Source of the DNA: Anagrus nilaparvatae
Lineage: Eukaryota > Arthropoda > Insecta > Hymenoptera > Mymaridae
Reading direction: 5' to 3'
DNA: 64,000 bases
NCBI GenBank assembly: GCA_022575985.1
Contig: JAKSXM010000272.1
Coordinates: 31,637,501-31,701,500 of the forward strand
Shown piece after piece: positions 27,974-42,300 of the stretch; position 1 is the first letter of the stretch; each line of letters starts with the position of its first letter. The notes under the pieces are model-generated. The model saw only the letters and a list, made by a program, of their open reading frames with translations, did not search any database and had not been told where the DNA came from. The position numbers and the translations under genes were made by a program.

Positions 27974-29451
27974 TCATTTAACAATCTCTATTTGACAAAC
28001 AGCATTCTTCAATTTTTCACGCAAAGAACTATCAATGTTTGTTAATTTTGAACTCATATATTTAACATAAGAATCAACATTTTTTAATGTGGCACCACTG
28101 AAACCTGTGATATAGTTGTATATTAATTTTAACAAGAAATATATATTTTAATAGAAAAGAATAATTCGTTTTTGTATGTTTACCTGGCAATGGAATATGT
28201 GCAAAAACTACTGATAATTCATTTCTAAGTTTTTGTAAATGTTGTTCTAATGCTAAATTAACTTCTTTTTGGTTATTTGTATCTCCTTCTAATCTCTGAA
28301 TAGCTGTATGCAAGCTCTCGACATGTCTTTTTAAAACAGAATTTTGCGATTCGTAATCTGCTGTAGTTTTCCTCAATTGCCTTAACTCTGTTTCGCAAGC
28401 TAAAAAAGAAGAAAGTTAATAATTTTCACCATTAAAATTGTAATAATCGTCCTTAATTTACTAAATATGTATATTAAAATTTATTATATTATTATTGTTC
28501 AATACTGGACTTAAAGAACATAATTTTAATAACATGGTTATTGATAAAGCTAAGGATTAGGAAACTGCTAACAAATAATAACATCTAATTAATTTAAAGC
28601 CTTTTCGTCCACTTATTTTAGTCAATGATAAACAAGGAGCACCTTTATTATGATCCAAAAATTCTTCTGTAAAAATTGGAATGTCATAACCATGAGTTTC
28701 ACTTTTATTAGTTTTCCGAATAGTCTGTAAAATATTTTAGTAGAAAAAGATTTAATTTTAAATGTTTTATTTTTAAGAAAACTCACATTATTTTCTGCAA
28801 CGTTCTTTTCTTTTTCTTTTTGCTTTTTTAATTTCTTTTTTTTTTCTTGGACTTGCTTTGACAAAAAAGTTTTGTAAGCATCCGTTTGCTTATAGTCATT
28901 AAATTCTTTGTTATATCTTTCTTTATCTTGTTCCGCAGCATCCAAGTACATCTGGAAGAGAATAATGTTAACTCTGAAACTAAAACAAAATTAAAATAAA
29001 TCTTTTGATACTTGTTTTTGATCAGATGCTAAAACGTTCCATTCAGCTGCTAACTGTCTCGTGATTTCAGCAAATGGTTTATTTGGATTCTCATTCCTCA
29101 CATTTTCTCGACGATCATTCAAAAATCTTAAGTAACCTGTCAGAGGTTGTTTAGGAGCTGTCTCATCTCGAAGTATTTTCTTTCTTTTCTTTGGTTTATT
29201 TTTAGAATTAAGAGTTGAATTTGATGTACCCGGATTTTGACTGGAATTATTCTCAATATTTTTTTCATTCATCGATTCATTACCTGGAAGGCAAGATGCA
29301 ATGATACTCAACGAGTTTTTAAGAGAAATAATTAATGTATACTACAGGTGAAAATTTCACTTTGAGAATTCCCGATTGTACCATTCATGCTGAGATTTTC
29401 TGGCTCTAGTGCTTTTTCATCTCTCAAATCTTCTACATTTGAATTATTCAT
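27974..29451 (-). CDS. HMG20A: HMG20A/HMG20B-type HMG-box protein
   Basis: HMG20 proteins are nuclear partners of the LSD1-CoREST histone demethylase complex and act in neuronal gene control. Six exons join in frame: 29451-29346, 29283-29012, 28951-28787, 28724-28643, 28399-28184 and 28104-27974, giving 323 residues. Order of parts: an acidic/Ser-rich N-terminus, a basic stretch KKRKKIL, an HMG box (PKQPLTGYLRFLNDRREN through NDYKQTDAYKTFL), a Lys-rich run, the family motif PIFTEEFLDH, a coiled coil (SQNSVLKRHVESL, LEQHLQKLRNEL) and a C-terminal helix. The PIFTEEFLDH motif and coiled coil separate it from other HMG-box families; A versus B cannot be decided. An alternative in-frame start exists at 29,529 if the first intron is not used. 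It converges on MMS22L and is divergent from ATR. Confidence 0.9.
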
Positions 29452-30315
29452 TCCTGATAAAATAAATATTTTTTCAAAAGATAAAATCTTTAATGGGGGA
29501 GACACACAACTCACACGCGCACTATCCAATAATAATTATTATAAAAAGTCGGAGTAAATATCGAGGGTGAGGATTAAAATTTTTTTCTTGTCTGAATGTC
29601 CAGGGCCTGAATCATATACTCTTTTTTACTATGGATCTGAATCAGGATGCGGAGGATGGTTTATAGCATAGGTTTATAGATCTCTGTTTATAGTTTACAC
29701 AATTTTGGTCTGAATGCTCTCTTTATACGCACGCGCCTTCAAAAATGCTTCAATTTTTCTGGAAAGGGGTTCAGTTTTTTGCCGCCTGATTCAAAAATAG
29801 TATAATCATTAATCATATACTTACAGCCAATATTTATGCAGAATGCATGCATTTAAATATTTTAAATCACAATTTATGAAGAAACAGTCAAAAACTGGTT
29901 TTTTGAATCCAAATTATTTGCAATAAAACAAATATTATGCACCAATTATTTGACAAAATGACAACCCCACTCCCTAAATTATAAAAGGGCCGACATGATT
30001 TACCTAACTTAAGCTGAGTTTTGTTTTCTCCTGCGGTTTCTGCATAATACAGAGAATAATACATGCTGCGTTTACCCATGGTTTACCGGGAAAAAGAGTA
30101 TTATTTGGTTAACTTTAAAAAAAAGTGTGTACATGCGAGAATTTTCAAAAATGAAAAATAAAGATAACTGACAACCTTATTTTCATATTATAAAAGAAAA
30201 CTTGTGCACACAGGATATACTAGTGGACACTAATTTTAATTATAGATTCTAATATTAAATAAAAAAATAATGCTTAAAAAAATTTTGATTTAAAAATTAT
30301 TTTCCTCTGAAAAAA
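29452..30315. promoter_or_regulatory. Shared upstream region of HMG20 and ATR
   Basis: About 865 bp separate the head-to-head HMG20 and ATR start codons. The stretch contains modestly GC-rich bits (ACGCACGCGCC near 29,728) but no clear TATA or E2F site that I can defend. Promoters for both genes are expected here by position only. Confidence 0.4.
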
Positions 30316-33300
30316 ATGGAGGTAGATGAATCTCCAGAATCAGAAAATTCGCCAAACAGGTAAAAATTTTGATTTTATTTAAATTTGTATTTGTACTCAA
30401 TAGGAAATAGTTAAATTTCATTTAATATTATAGCGTTATGAGCGAAGTGAATATATGGTTATTGATTAATAATTCCATTTTAAACATCTTATCTGATTTT
30501 AATAATAGTGATGTGACTATTTCAAGTACAGAGGAAGGTTTATTTTCTTTGCTAGAGTCTTTGTTACAAAAATCAGACAAGTTAAGCGATGTTTTATTAC
30601 CACCAATAACAGAGAATATTTCTAATGAAGATTCTAAAAAACAATATTTTGCCTTTACAACCTGGTTATTTCACTCCTTGTTTTATTTTACTAATTTTCC
30701 TCTCAAAGATGAAACACTGGAATATGTTGTTAAGGTTCAAGTTTGTATGGTTCAAATATTGTCTCAATTGAATTACGAATTACATAATAAAATTACTGAT
30801 GAGTATCTATCAGTCCTCAAGGGTAAGAAGTTTATTTAAATTTTAAACTGATTTTTAAACTATGATTAATAACATTTTTTAGAATTGTTGATGTTTGCTA
30901 ATCAATGTACAGAAAATGAACTGGTATTAAACAAATTTCAAACTCAAAGAGTTGAATGTCTAAATTTGTTAACTTATTCGGTTAGGATTAAATATGAAAA
31001 TGTTTCAACACTTCAAACCTCTATCTTAAAAATTATTTTAAAATCCGGAGTTTCTACTTGGCCAATAGATAAATTGACTGCACATGTTATAGATACTCTT
31101 GTAAATAGTAGTATAAATGTCAAAATAATTGCTTTAAAACTTTGTGCTGAAATGATCAACTGTTTTTGCTTACCCTATGAGGTATGCATTGGAACCAATT
31201 TAACGATACAAAATATTAACTTTTATGAATTTTAGATTATCAGTAAAATTTTAACTCTAAGCACAGAAGTAATTGAAAAACTAATAGAGTGGAACAATCA
31301 ACAGCTTCTTTCAATTGAATTATCAGAGCAGTACTCCAAAACTTTTTTTCATTTGGTTTCTTCTATTGAAAATTGCCCCAATATGACTTTCTACTATGAA
31401 ATTATTTATGCATTAGCAAATAATGTTCTAAGTAAGTAACATGAAATTTACTTTATTTTGGTAATTATAATCGATTTAATGGTCCTAGAATCTTCAGAGC
31501 TTCAAAAACTAACATGTCAAAAAATCCAGAATCACCTAAACAAGAATAAAAGTTTAACAAATAATTACGAACTGAAGACATTTTGTCATTACTTTGAAAA
31601 ATGTGAGGTAAAAAGTGTTGAATTTTTATTATAAATCATTCAGTTAAATATTTTTTTAATTTTTTTATAGAAATTTTTAGATGTATTGATATGTTTTGTC
31701 TTTAACGAAGCACAAAACTTAAACGATACAGAAATTGATATTGCAAAAATCAGTAAATTATGGAAAATTTTAAAAGAATATTTGTTGGAAAATTTAGAAA
31801 GCTTGAGGTTTGATAAAACGTTATGTTTTTTTCGATCATCTTATTTTTTGAATTTATGGTTTATAAAAAATAACGTATCCATAAATTTATTTAATCAAGA
31901 TATTCATAGAATATACAATTTATTATTTCAAAACTTGACTTCAAATAATCTAGATATAAACAAATTAATATTTGAAAATTTTATTCAATTAATGGGTTTT
32001 CATGAAGCAAATAAGCAAAAAGTACAAGAAATATTATCTCTTCCTTGGCTAGATGTGAATTCATCATCATCAACAATAACAAAAACTCATATAGCAAGTG
32101 CCAAAGCTTTAGATTTTATGACAAAAATAAAATGTCTCAAAGCTATAGGTAGGTTTGGTTTAGGATGGCATCGATTAGAAATATTTAATACATGTATTTC
32201 AAACTGCGAAATTGAACTTTCCTATGCCAGCATAGTAAACTGTCCTTTATTATTATTAAATAAAGATATAAAACTTGAGGAAATATTTGACAAAATCTTA
32301 ATACCAGCATACAAAACTCAAAAAGTTCAGTTATTCGAGGCAATTGCCAATGTGCTAGGTCACTTGACATGTCTTGCTTCAACTGATGCTACAATTATGA
32401 AGTAAGTTTAAATAGTTTTAACATCTCAATGTTAACTAATGCGTATTTTTCAAACAGAGACTTCAGCTCAAGTGATGAGTGGGATGTTCAGTGTAAAGTT
32501 TGCGATAAAGACGATTGTGGAAATTCAGATTCACCATCATTTATTCCTGCTAAATTGGAAACATACTTTATTAGATTTTTTGAATTATTAAATTCAGAAT
32601 CAAAAAAAATAAGGCTGAGCATGTCTAATAATTTGAAAAGATTTTCAAATCATTTAAAAAGTTTCAATACCAATTTTATGGCTAATAAATGGATATTGTA
32701 TATTCGTGATGATGAGGAAAAAATTAGAATGAATTTAGCAAACATTATTGGATGCTTAATTAATAATCGGTTAAATCTTTCCTTTGAAAATTTAAATTTT
32801 CAAGATGACATTCCAGAAGACATAAGTCAATTGTCTAAAATGATTATGGACAATCTTCTTGATGTACTTAAAGAGGTACTGAGATCCAATACAACTAAGC
32901 AAGATTTGCACGTGAGTTTGCTGATAACGGCAAAAAACGCAGCTTGGTACGTTGATTCAAAGTAAAAAATTTACTTATTAAAAATTTAAAAAAAATTATA
33001 AAGAAATTTTTTTTCTAGTATCAAATCTCATATTACAGAAAGGCGAGCATTTGGAATTTTCATTTTCACAATAATTAGTGCAAGCTCTTCAGCCTTAGCA
33101 ATTGCTGTTGCTACTGAAGCTTGCAAAGATGTAGCAATGCATCATGATGTTTCCTTAAAAGCTATGTACATAAGATACAAGAAAGATTTCTTGAAGGTTT
33201 CTACTAAATTTCTGAATATAGTTACTAAACTAAGTTTCAACTAAAAATTATTTTAAAAAAAATAAAAATAAATTCATTTGTATGCGCAGTTAATGATGGA

Positions 33301-36300
33301 AATAGCAGTATTTAATCGAATTCAATATGATTACAACATGGCGACAACTATTCATCGGGTAGCTAAATCTATGGGATTTTTGGGCTCTCGTCAAATATTG
33401 CGAAAAGATGGACATCACGCTATATGTTTTTTATTGCCTTTGGTTGCAAAATGTCGCAAGGCTATAACTTTGTTCCATGACATCGCGGAACTTTTGGCAA
33501 TAGATGAAGCGGAAATGTTTAAAAATTATTTTCAACATATTTGTTGTCATTTATTTCTGTTTGAAGAGAATGAAACGATTAATGAATGTTTTAAACTAAT
33601 AACAGAGATAACTAAGGCCAAGATTCCCGAATTAACAGCTAAATCATACACAGTGAGTTATTTTGTTTAATACTAACTGTAACATGCAAACAGTTTATAA
33701 CAGTTAAAGAATTATCTTTCAGCTAATAATAAGCGAATTGATGCTATTTTTCAATTCGCAAAAAGAAAAAGTTATTCAATGCCTTCAATGCTTATCAAAA
33801 TTTGATGACCAACTCAACTCCAGCTTAAAATCCCAAAAAGACATCGTAAGTTTGTGAGAGTTTGTAAGAATTTACTTAAATTTCTTGAATTAATAGAGTT
33901 GCATTTAAGGCTCAATATTTAAATCCATTGCTTCATGGAATACTTGTTACTTTTGATGCTAATCTTGGAGTAAACTCAGAAGAAATAATGAAAAAGTTTT
34001 CATTATCATCTTTAGCTGAACTTATTAATTTTATGGGGAAGGATTATATAACGCAATACAAATACAAAATTTTAGCTACCCTAAGAACGGCTACCGGGTT
34101 CACTAGACCTGGTTTTAGAAAACTGGCATGTAATGCTTGGGATGCTTTTCTAAGAAAGTAAAGTTAAATTTTTCTTTTTTCACCTATTATTTTTTTTAAT
34201 TTTTTTTTTTTTTAATTTTTTAATTCAGTACTTGGATTAAGGATCTTGGTCCTTTGCTAGCTACAATATGTACATCCTTGGTTCCCCTTCTAGAGCGTTA
34301 CCCAAAAGAAACAAATTCAATGATTGAGTATGTTTTAGTAGAAAATGCAAATTCAATTACGGAGCATGTTTATGACTTGTTTTTTATTGAAGACTTGAAA
34401 GTTTCTTCTACTATTTCAAATACAGTATTAACTCACATTAATAATTTAAAGTAAGTGTAGTTAAGAATTGTTAATCAATATCATTTATTTATTTTTTTCT
34501 TTAGTCCAAGGTCCGTTGAAGATAATTTAAAATTGTGGAAACTTCGAATCACTCATCAATCTGATGAAGTAAGACTAAAAGCTCTTCACTATTTGCAGCA
34601 ATTTTTAGCCAGGAACCGCAATGAAATAAATGATTTAATACTTTCTGATAAAAATGTTCATCCCTTAATTGTAGAAGTAAGTAGTTTATTTATATTTGAA
34701 TTAAAGTTTACAGTTTGTTAAAATTATCATGAATAAAATTAAAGCTCATAGACACTCTTATGGCTGGTTGTCAAGACAAAGACGAGGCTATATGCTTAGC
34801 AAGTGGCAACTGCATCGGAGAATTAGGAGCGATCGAGCCTAGCTTGTTACCAAGAAGAATCATTTCTAAAGGTTTTATTAAATTTTTGTAAATAGATAAA
34901 TAATCTTCATACTAAGTTAATCAGTAATTTTTTATTACAGGAGACAGTAAATTTATAGTTAATATGAATGAGGAATTTGCTTACGAGCTTTTCATAGAAC
35001 TAGTGCACGATTATCAATTGCAAAAGAATACCCAGAGTATGGATTGCTTTGCTCTTGCCATACAAGTAAAATAATTAAAATAAGATAAATTCTATATATT
35101 TTTATTTATTTATTTATTAATATGTATAAGATGGCTCAGTGGCGAAGGCAACGGCCTACCGCGCGGCGGACCGCGGTTTGATCCCAGTTATTTAAGACTT
35201 AGTTTTATATATAATGGGCAAAAAAGGCGTCCCATGCAGATTAGAAAATAGTATTTTTTTGCCCAAATATGTAAATGTTATTGCGCTCCGATAATCCATC
35301 GAAAGATTCAAAGAAAAGCAATACACATGATAAAAATGGCGTCAATGAGCGTGAAATGCTTTATTTGAATTTTCACTCAATTAGTCAGAAAACAATAGTA
35401 TACTATTTATTTTTATACAAGTTGGATAAAATGGTAAAGGTAGTTTTTAGTTGCTCGAAAATAGAGGAAAACCCTTAAGGGAGCATTTCTATACAATCAT
35501 AAAATGAAGCTCCAAATCAAATTAATAATTCTTAAAAATTTTATTATGGTATTAAGAACTAATTTTTTTTTTAAACATTTTTTCATCAAAAAATCTCAAA
35601 CTACTTTTTTTTTTAATTTGAATGTAATACCTAATTTTTTTCTATGAAAGTACTAATATCTAGAAATATCGCTTCCACTCGATGCTTCCAATCCAATAAT
35701 TAATTTTTTGTTTCATAATTATTGCCACCATAAAATACAAAAAACAATAAATTTTTGTTTCTTGATGGACGCAGTGGCTAATTTTTTTCTACGAGTCTTA
35801 ATTTTAGAAATATATCGTTTTTACTCGATTTTTCGGATCTTAAACTTAATTTTTTTTAAATTTTTACACCAAAAAATTAAAAAAAAACACCATATTTTTT
35901 TTCTTTTTGGACGTAGTACCAAATTTTTTTATTTGGAAATACTAATTTTATAAATATCGTTTTCACTTTTTATTTTGGATCTGATACCTAATTTAAAAAA
36001 AAAAAAATTTCTGTGAATTTTTTGCACTATAAAATAAACATGATCAAAAAATTTTTTGAGTCATAATTTCAGAACATTCGTTATTACTGGATTTTTTGGC
36101 TTTATGCCTAATTTTTTGAAAATTTTTTTCCAACAATTTTTTGGAAAAAAAATAAAAAAAAACATGATTTTTTTTTTTAATTGTAAGCAGTACCTAATTT
36201 TTTCCCACGATAGTTCTAGTTTTAAAAAATTCATTTTTTCTCAATATCTCGTATTCTTTGTATTTAAATTTTTCCGTAAAAAATAAAATAATTTTTTTGC

Positions 36301-39300
36301 ACGGGAGTTCTAGAACCCGTTAACTAAAATTGTCCACTATAGATGACAAATGTTTTTTTTGTTTTTTATATAGTTTCATTAACTTTATTAGGAATTTAAA
36401 AAAAACTTAGAAACTATTTTCATTATTAAAATTTTGCTTAAATTTTTCCTGCAAATTGTAAAAAATTAAACTAAAGAAATGTTTTTTATGGCTGAGAATA
36501 GTTTAAAATTGTTTGAACAGATGACTTTAAGCGTTCTTTAAGTGAACGGGTTAAAACATTTGGTTTCACTTTATTTGTCAAATATGATACATAAAATGGT
36601 AAAAATTTTCAAATAATATGAATATTTGTCATTGCTTGAGGAACCTTTGGCAACGTTTTTTTTATTTTTAAGACCTTGACCGACTTTTTGTGCTGTTCGT
36701 CTATGGAATTGCCTATATTTGAAAGGACGATCGGAAAATTAGGAGCACCTCTTTTATCCCTGAAGGGTGAAAAATTTTTCGTACCGTAAATGTTTTTATT
36801 TTTATTAATGAAAAACGAAAAGATTGAAAAATAAAATGTAATGATATTTTTTCATTTATTTTTTAATTTAAGGTTTTTTTCTCTGAAAACTGTTCTAATA
36901 TGTTCAGAAAGTGTTGTTAGATAGATATAATACTCTGCATCACTCTGCATCACAATTAAAAATTTTCCTAAGCTATTGCCTCTATATACTCTAGTCAATA
37001 TACGGTTAAAGTTGTCAAGTTTCCGTCCATCATCAGGATTGTTCTACCATAGGTTTTTTTGGTCGCTGATCATAAATTCCGGGGTCATTTCTTTGAGAAA
37101 TGTGCGAAACACCCTTAAATTTGCAAAAACTACCCCTAAAAGGGGTATTTTTTATGAAATCGAACTTTAAGTCTTCAGATTTGGTCTATGTGGGTTTTTT
37201 GGGTCGCTAAATACGAATTTTAGAGATTTTTAAATGAAAAATTACTATTTCACCCTTAAATCAGCAAAAAATACCCCTAAAATGTGTATTTTTTATTAAA
37301 ATTAAAGATTTTCAAATTTTTCCAAATTTTAATTTAATATTGAATATTTATGAAAAAGAAGTCGAAATTTTTGATTAAAGACCCACAGAACCTATATATA
37401 CATATCCTGGATGCACAAAGTGCGAAAATAGCAAAAACACTCTTTTAAGGGGAGTGTCTGAATGTCTAAATTACTGGTGAACTACCTTAAAAATATAATT
37501 TGGGTATTCGAAAACATATGGAGTTGAAATAGTTAAAAAAACGTATACCTAACTAATTTAAATAATTCTGAATGTTTATTGGCGAAGGAATCGGAGTTTT
37601 ATTTTTCGGAGATGAGAAATAAGATTCTAAAATGTAGTTTTTATCGCTTTTTAGTTAAAAAGAATTAGCAAAGAATATAATAGGTATCTATCGTGCCTCA
37701 TTACAATCTTATTTCTTTGAATACCTCAAAAGTAAAAATTAATATATAGTATACATATATTTATTGGAGAAAATAGATATCTTTTGTTCCAAGTCAGGTC
37801 AGTTGCGGAGTTTTCTTCCTTCGACTTTATTTTTTTTTATTAATTAATTAATTAAGTAATTAATATTTTTTAATTCTGGAGAGCTCATTGGATTCTCCAA
37901 GAAAAAAGGAAAGTGAAAGAAATGACTTGGTGATTTACATTTTTTAATTTCCAAAATGATACCATTTCTATGCTTTGAACAAGAATCGGAAATTTATATA
38001 AATTAGTATTCCCGATTCTTACTCTTGACCCATTTCAAGAGAGGATCCAAATTTCTTTGCGTATTAACATACTTTATTTTATTTTCATTAATCAGGAAAT
38101 ATTAAAATCATACGAAATTTCTCCTGTTGGGAAAAACTCAAAATTTTGGGACCAATTGCCAAACAAAATTCAACACATGATCTCTCCGTTATTAAAGTCT
38201 CACTACACTCGACTTATCGTTTCCAATGACGAAGTCGAAGCTCCGTGTCCTATTTATGGATCAGAATCGGGTTCGAGTTTTGAATCTTGGACCTACAATT
38301 GGACATTCAGTATGTTAAAAAGTATCAAGGACAACATGACGTACAACGTGATCAATGCCTGTCTTCCTGCGTTCAAAAGGAGCAATAGAATAATAACTTT
38401 TTGCATACCATACATTGTTGCTTACGTTGTATCGAATGGTTCGAGTGCAGACATTGAAAAATTAAATGTCGAAATTTTATCAGTTTTTAAAACTAGCGAG
38501 CAAGCCAGCGTTGATAAGGAACTTTTGCGCCATAGACCTTTGAGAGATTTAGTCGACAACACTTCTTGCAATAGAGTTTCAGACGAAGCAAGGCGCGTTC
38601 GTTGCTTACAAGTAAACATAATATAACAAATATTAAAATTTTTTTTTTTAATTTAACTTAAAAATTTTATTTTTCTTTCTCAGGTTGTTTTTTCAACTTT
38701 AGATTACTTACAGAGGTGGTTAAGAGAACGTAGATTGATTCAAGATGAACAATTTGTACGGATAAAAAGTAAATATTCGCATCAACTATTCTAGCCGCTT
38801 TTTAAGTAATTTTACTAAAGCAGTTATTTTTTTGCAGAATTTTGTGACAGCTTTCCAAAGTTTTTATTAGCTAAAGGCTGCTACCAATCTTTCGAATACC
38901 ACAGAGCCCTTATGTATTTAGAGCAGCACATGAAGTTTAGTAAAAAAGGATTATCCGAAGAAGCAGAAGGAGGGCTATTGGCTGTATGAATAATAACGAT
39001 CTATAATAAATTTAATTAATTTACTAAAATTAACTTGGCAAATCTCTTTACAGAAAATTTATACACAATTGGAAGAGCCAGATGGTGTAACGGGTATATT
39101 AGTTAGTCAAGATCAGTTTCCAACTCTACATCAGCAGGTCTTAGCGCACGAAGTCAGTGGACAATACCAGGATGCAGCTACTTGCTACGAAAGTTTACTT
39201 CAACATTCGAGTCCTAAGCCAATATATCTCAAAGGAATGATACAAAGTTATTTGGGACTAGATCAACCCTTCACTGCCATGAATATTACAAAGGGTGTCT

Positions 39301-42300
39301 TGGATGACAAGTAATTTTAATAAATTTAATTTATTTTATATAATATATATTTTTATCGGTTTTTATTCATCAACTGATTTTAGACCTGAACTAGAAAGTA
39401 TTATATGCGACACCGAACCTTTTTGGCGCTTGGCCCATTTCGGAAGATTAGGATCCAATTCTAAAGATAATGTAAAATTCAACTTGCTGGAAGATTTAAA
39501 AAAAAATAAAAAACCAGACATCATAGAGTTAAAAAGAAAATTGGTTTCCTTAATAACGAGCGCTTCGAAACCCGGAGCTTACGAACAGAGTTATTCCTAT
39601 ATAATGAAGTAAGTTTTTTACAAAAAAACTTTATAGAAAATTAAAATTTAAATTCGTTACAGGCTACATGTGATTAATGAATTTGAAAAGGCCTGTTCAA
39701 TGATGTTGGAAGACTTATCTAATTTGCCAATAATTTTTGAGGAATGGCAAAAAAGAGACAATCTGATAAATACATCGAGAGGAGCAGAGTTTATTCTTGG
39801 AATGAGAAGAGCTATTTTAGATTTAGCTGTTCAACTGCAAAGTACAAATGGTACTCAAAGATCCATTTTAACTAGAGAAATAGGGAAAATGTGGTTAAAA
39901 AGTTCTAAAATTGCCAGAAAGTAAGATATTTAAAATTTATTTGCTAACATTAAAGAATCATTTTGAATAATTTTGAATCATTTATAGAGCTGGATTATAC
40001 CAGCAAGCATACATGTACACATTGTCGGCTGCAGGCTCATGTCCTATGCAGGATTTATGCATCGAGCAGACTCAATTGTATTGGCAAAAAGGTTCTCACG
40101 AAGAAGCATTCATAACTTTAAAAAGATGTCTGACTATGTACTTCCCGAACCTAGCTGATTATAAAAAACAAACTAACATTGCTGTTAGTACGGAAAGGAA
40201 ACAGTGTGCCAAGGTAATTGTTAATGATAAACATTAAGCTGAAAAAAACTTTCTTGAATGGGCTAAAGGTCACGCGTTAAATAAAAGGAATCATAGCAAT
40301 TTTTTTCCATTTATTCGAAACCAGGAATACAAGGTTTTCTTGGGTGGGCTTATTTTAAAGCTAAGAATCCAAAGATGGCTGTAATGGAAATCGGGTTAGC
40401 TAATGCCAATGGCCAATATACTGTTCGTTTTCAGAATTAGCAAAAGCAAATCCGGATAAAGATAGTAATCTGATAGTTGTAAAATTGCGATTTTGTCGTA
40501 CCAATATTTACTTTTAAAATCGTAATTTTACTTCGAAAAGACATAAATAACTTGATAAATGGCTAGAAGATTTAAACATTCCAGAATTTTTGATTTCCAA
40601 AAATCTTAAATCGAAAAATGTTATTTTATCCACCTGATTTAACCTTAATTTGCTCAAATAAAAATAAAAATTAGTATCATAATTCAATAGCCAGGGAAAA
40701 TTGAGTCTGGAAAATAGACCTTTAATAGTATATTTACGGCTCGCGTCCAGAAAAGTAAAGAATGGCCCAAATCGCATGTAATTTACCTTCCGAGGCGAAG
40801 CCGAAAGAAAATATTTTCATCTAGGATTTGAGAAATTCAAAACAAAAAAAACAAAAATATCCTATACTTAATTGTATTCTAAATTGTATTATTGTAATTT
40901 TATTGTAATTCTCAATAATTTCAATTTTTAATATTTGAGTACTTGTGGAATATTTAAAAATACTTTTTTTTCCAGACTCATTTTTCCTTGGCTATTAAAT
41001 TACGATACTAATTTTTATTTTTGCAACTTAAAGTATTACCAATTTTTTACCTTTTTTACCAATTTTTTAACGATTTTTGCAAAAAATGCAAATTTACTGA
41101 AAATTAATGATGTAGTTAATTAGCCAGGGAAATTTGAGTACATGATTTTGTACTTAAAAGTCTTTTTGAATAGTCTTGAGATATTTTGAGAGAGAAACCC
41201 AAAAATGACGTGCGAAAAAATTCTATTCGTGTGTCCAATCTATATGTAAAAATTTTTTGGCTTAAAAACTCATTAAAAGTGCACTTAAAAGGTAATTTAT
41301 TTTTTTTTCATTTACATATGGTCAAAAGATTCATTATTATACAATTTTACGCAGGCAAAACTTCTTTGGGCCAAATATAACGACGAGACTATCAATGTAA
41401 ATTTGGACGGGAATTTAAGAAACTACAAGGAAGTTATAGAAGTATGGAAGGGTTGGGAAAAAAGTTACCTTGCGATTGCTCGTTTTTATGAATCCGTTGT
41501 TGATAAAATGACAGAAAGCGACTCAAGCAGAGATTCTATGCAAGCTCACATGGTTAATTATTATGGCAAGTCGTTACTCTTTGGCTGCAAATACGTTCAT
41601 CAGTCAATGCCAAAGATGTTGACAATTTGGTTGAACTACGCTTCGAGTGCAAGAAGTAAACAATCTGATGCAAATATATCAAAAATTTTATCCCAGATGA
41701 CAAAGCTCATAGGTAAACTATTATTTTGCTGCCTTTTTTAAACTTTATTTTTAATTTAAATTTAAATTTCAATAAATTATCAATTCCAGAGGTTTACGCC
41801 GAGAGGTTACCAACTTTCACTTGGTTAACAGCCTTCAGTCAATTGATCTCCAGAGTTTGCCATCCAAATAAAGACGTCAGGAATACCCTTTTTAAAATTA
41901 TAGTAAAATTAATAAAAACGTATCCACAGCAATGTTTGTGGATGATGGCTTTAGTTTTTAATGTTGGTATATAAAAATTATTTCATTTATTTTGAATTTA
42001 AAAAAGTGATTATTGCGATTTTTTTATTTTTTTAAATCCATCTTTAGTCTTCCTACGCTGCTAGGCAAAAATGTGGCAAGGAAATATTAAGCTTTGACTC
42101 TTTAAGGACAGAATCTATGATCCAGTTGATTCAGTCTTTTTACAAATTTTGGGAGAGACTTATAGAACTGTCGAACAAAGCTATTCCAGATGTAATATTT
42201 TATTAAAATTTCTATTTTTTATTTATTTGTTAAATAAAATTCTAAATCATTTTTAGGGTACGTTAACTACTAATATAAGTACGCTGTGTAGGCAGCTTCC

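Larger units (their letters stand above)
35066..38095 (+). other. 3-kb repeat-filled intron of ATR
   Basis: This intron lies between coding exons ending 35,065 and starting 38,096, where the others are mostly 50-110 bp. It holds a tRNA-like SINE head (35,127-35,200), degenerate tandem repeats (35,560-36,290) and fragments of the GGGTCGCTGATC/CACCCTTAAA family (37,040-37,460). Frame is kept across it, so the gene appears functional. Confidence 0.85.

Noticed and set aside
35132..35185. A working tRNA gene
   Set aside because: A and B boxes are present, but the flanks do not pair as an acceptor stem, so a SINE head is the better reading.
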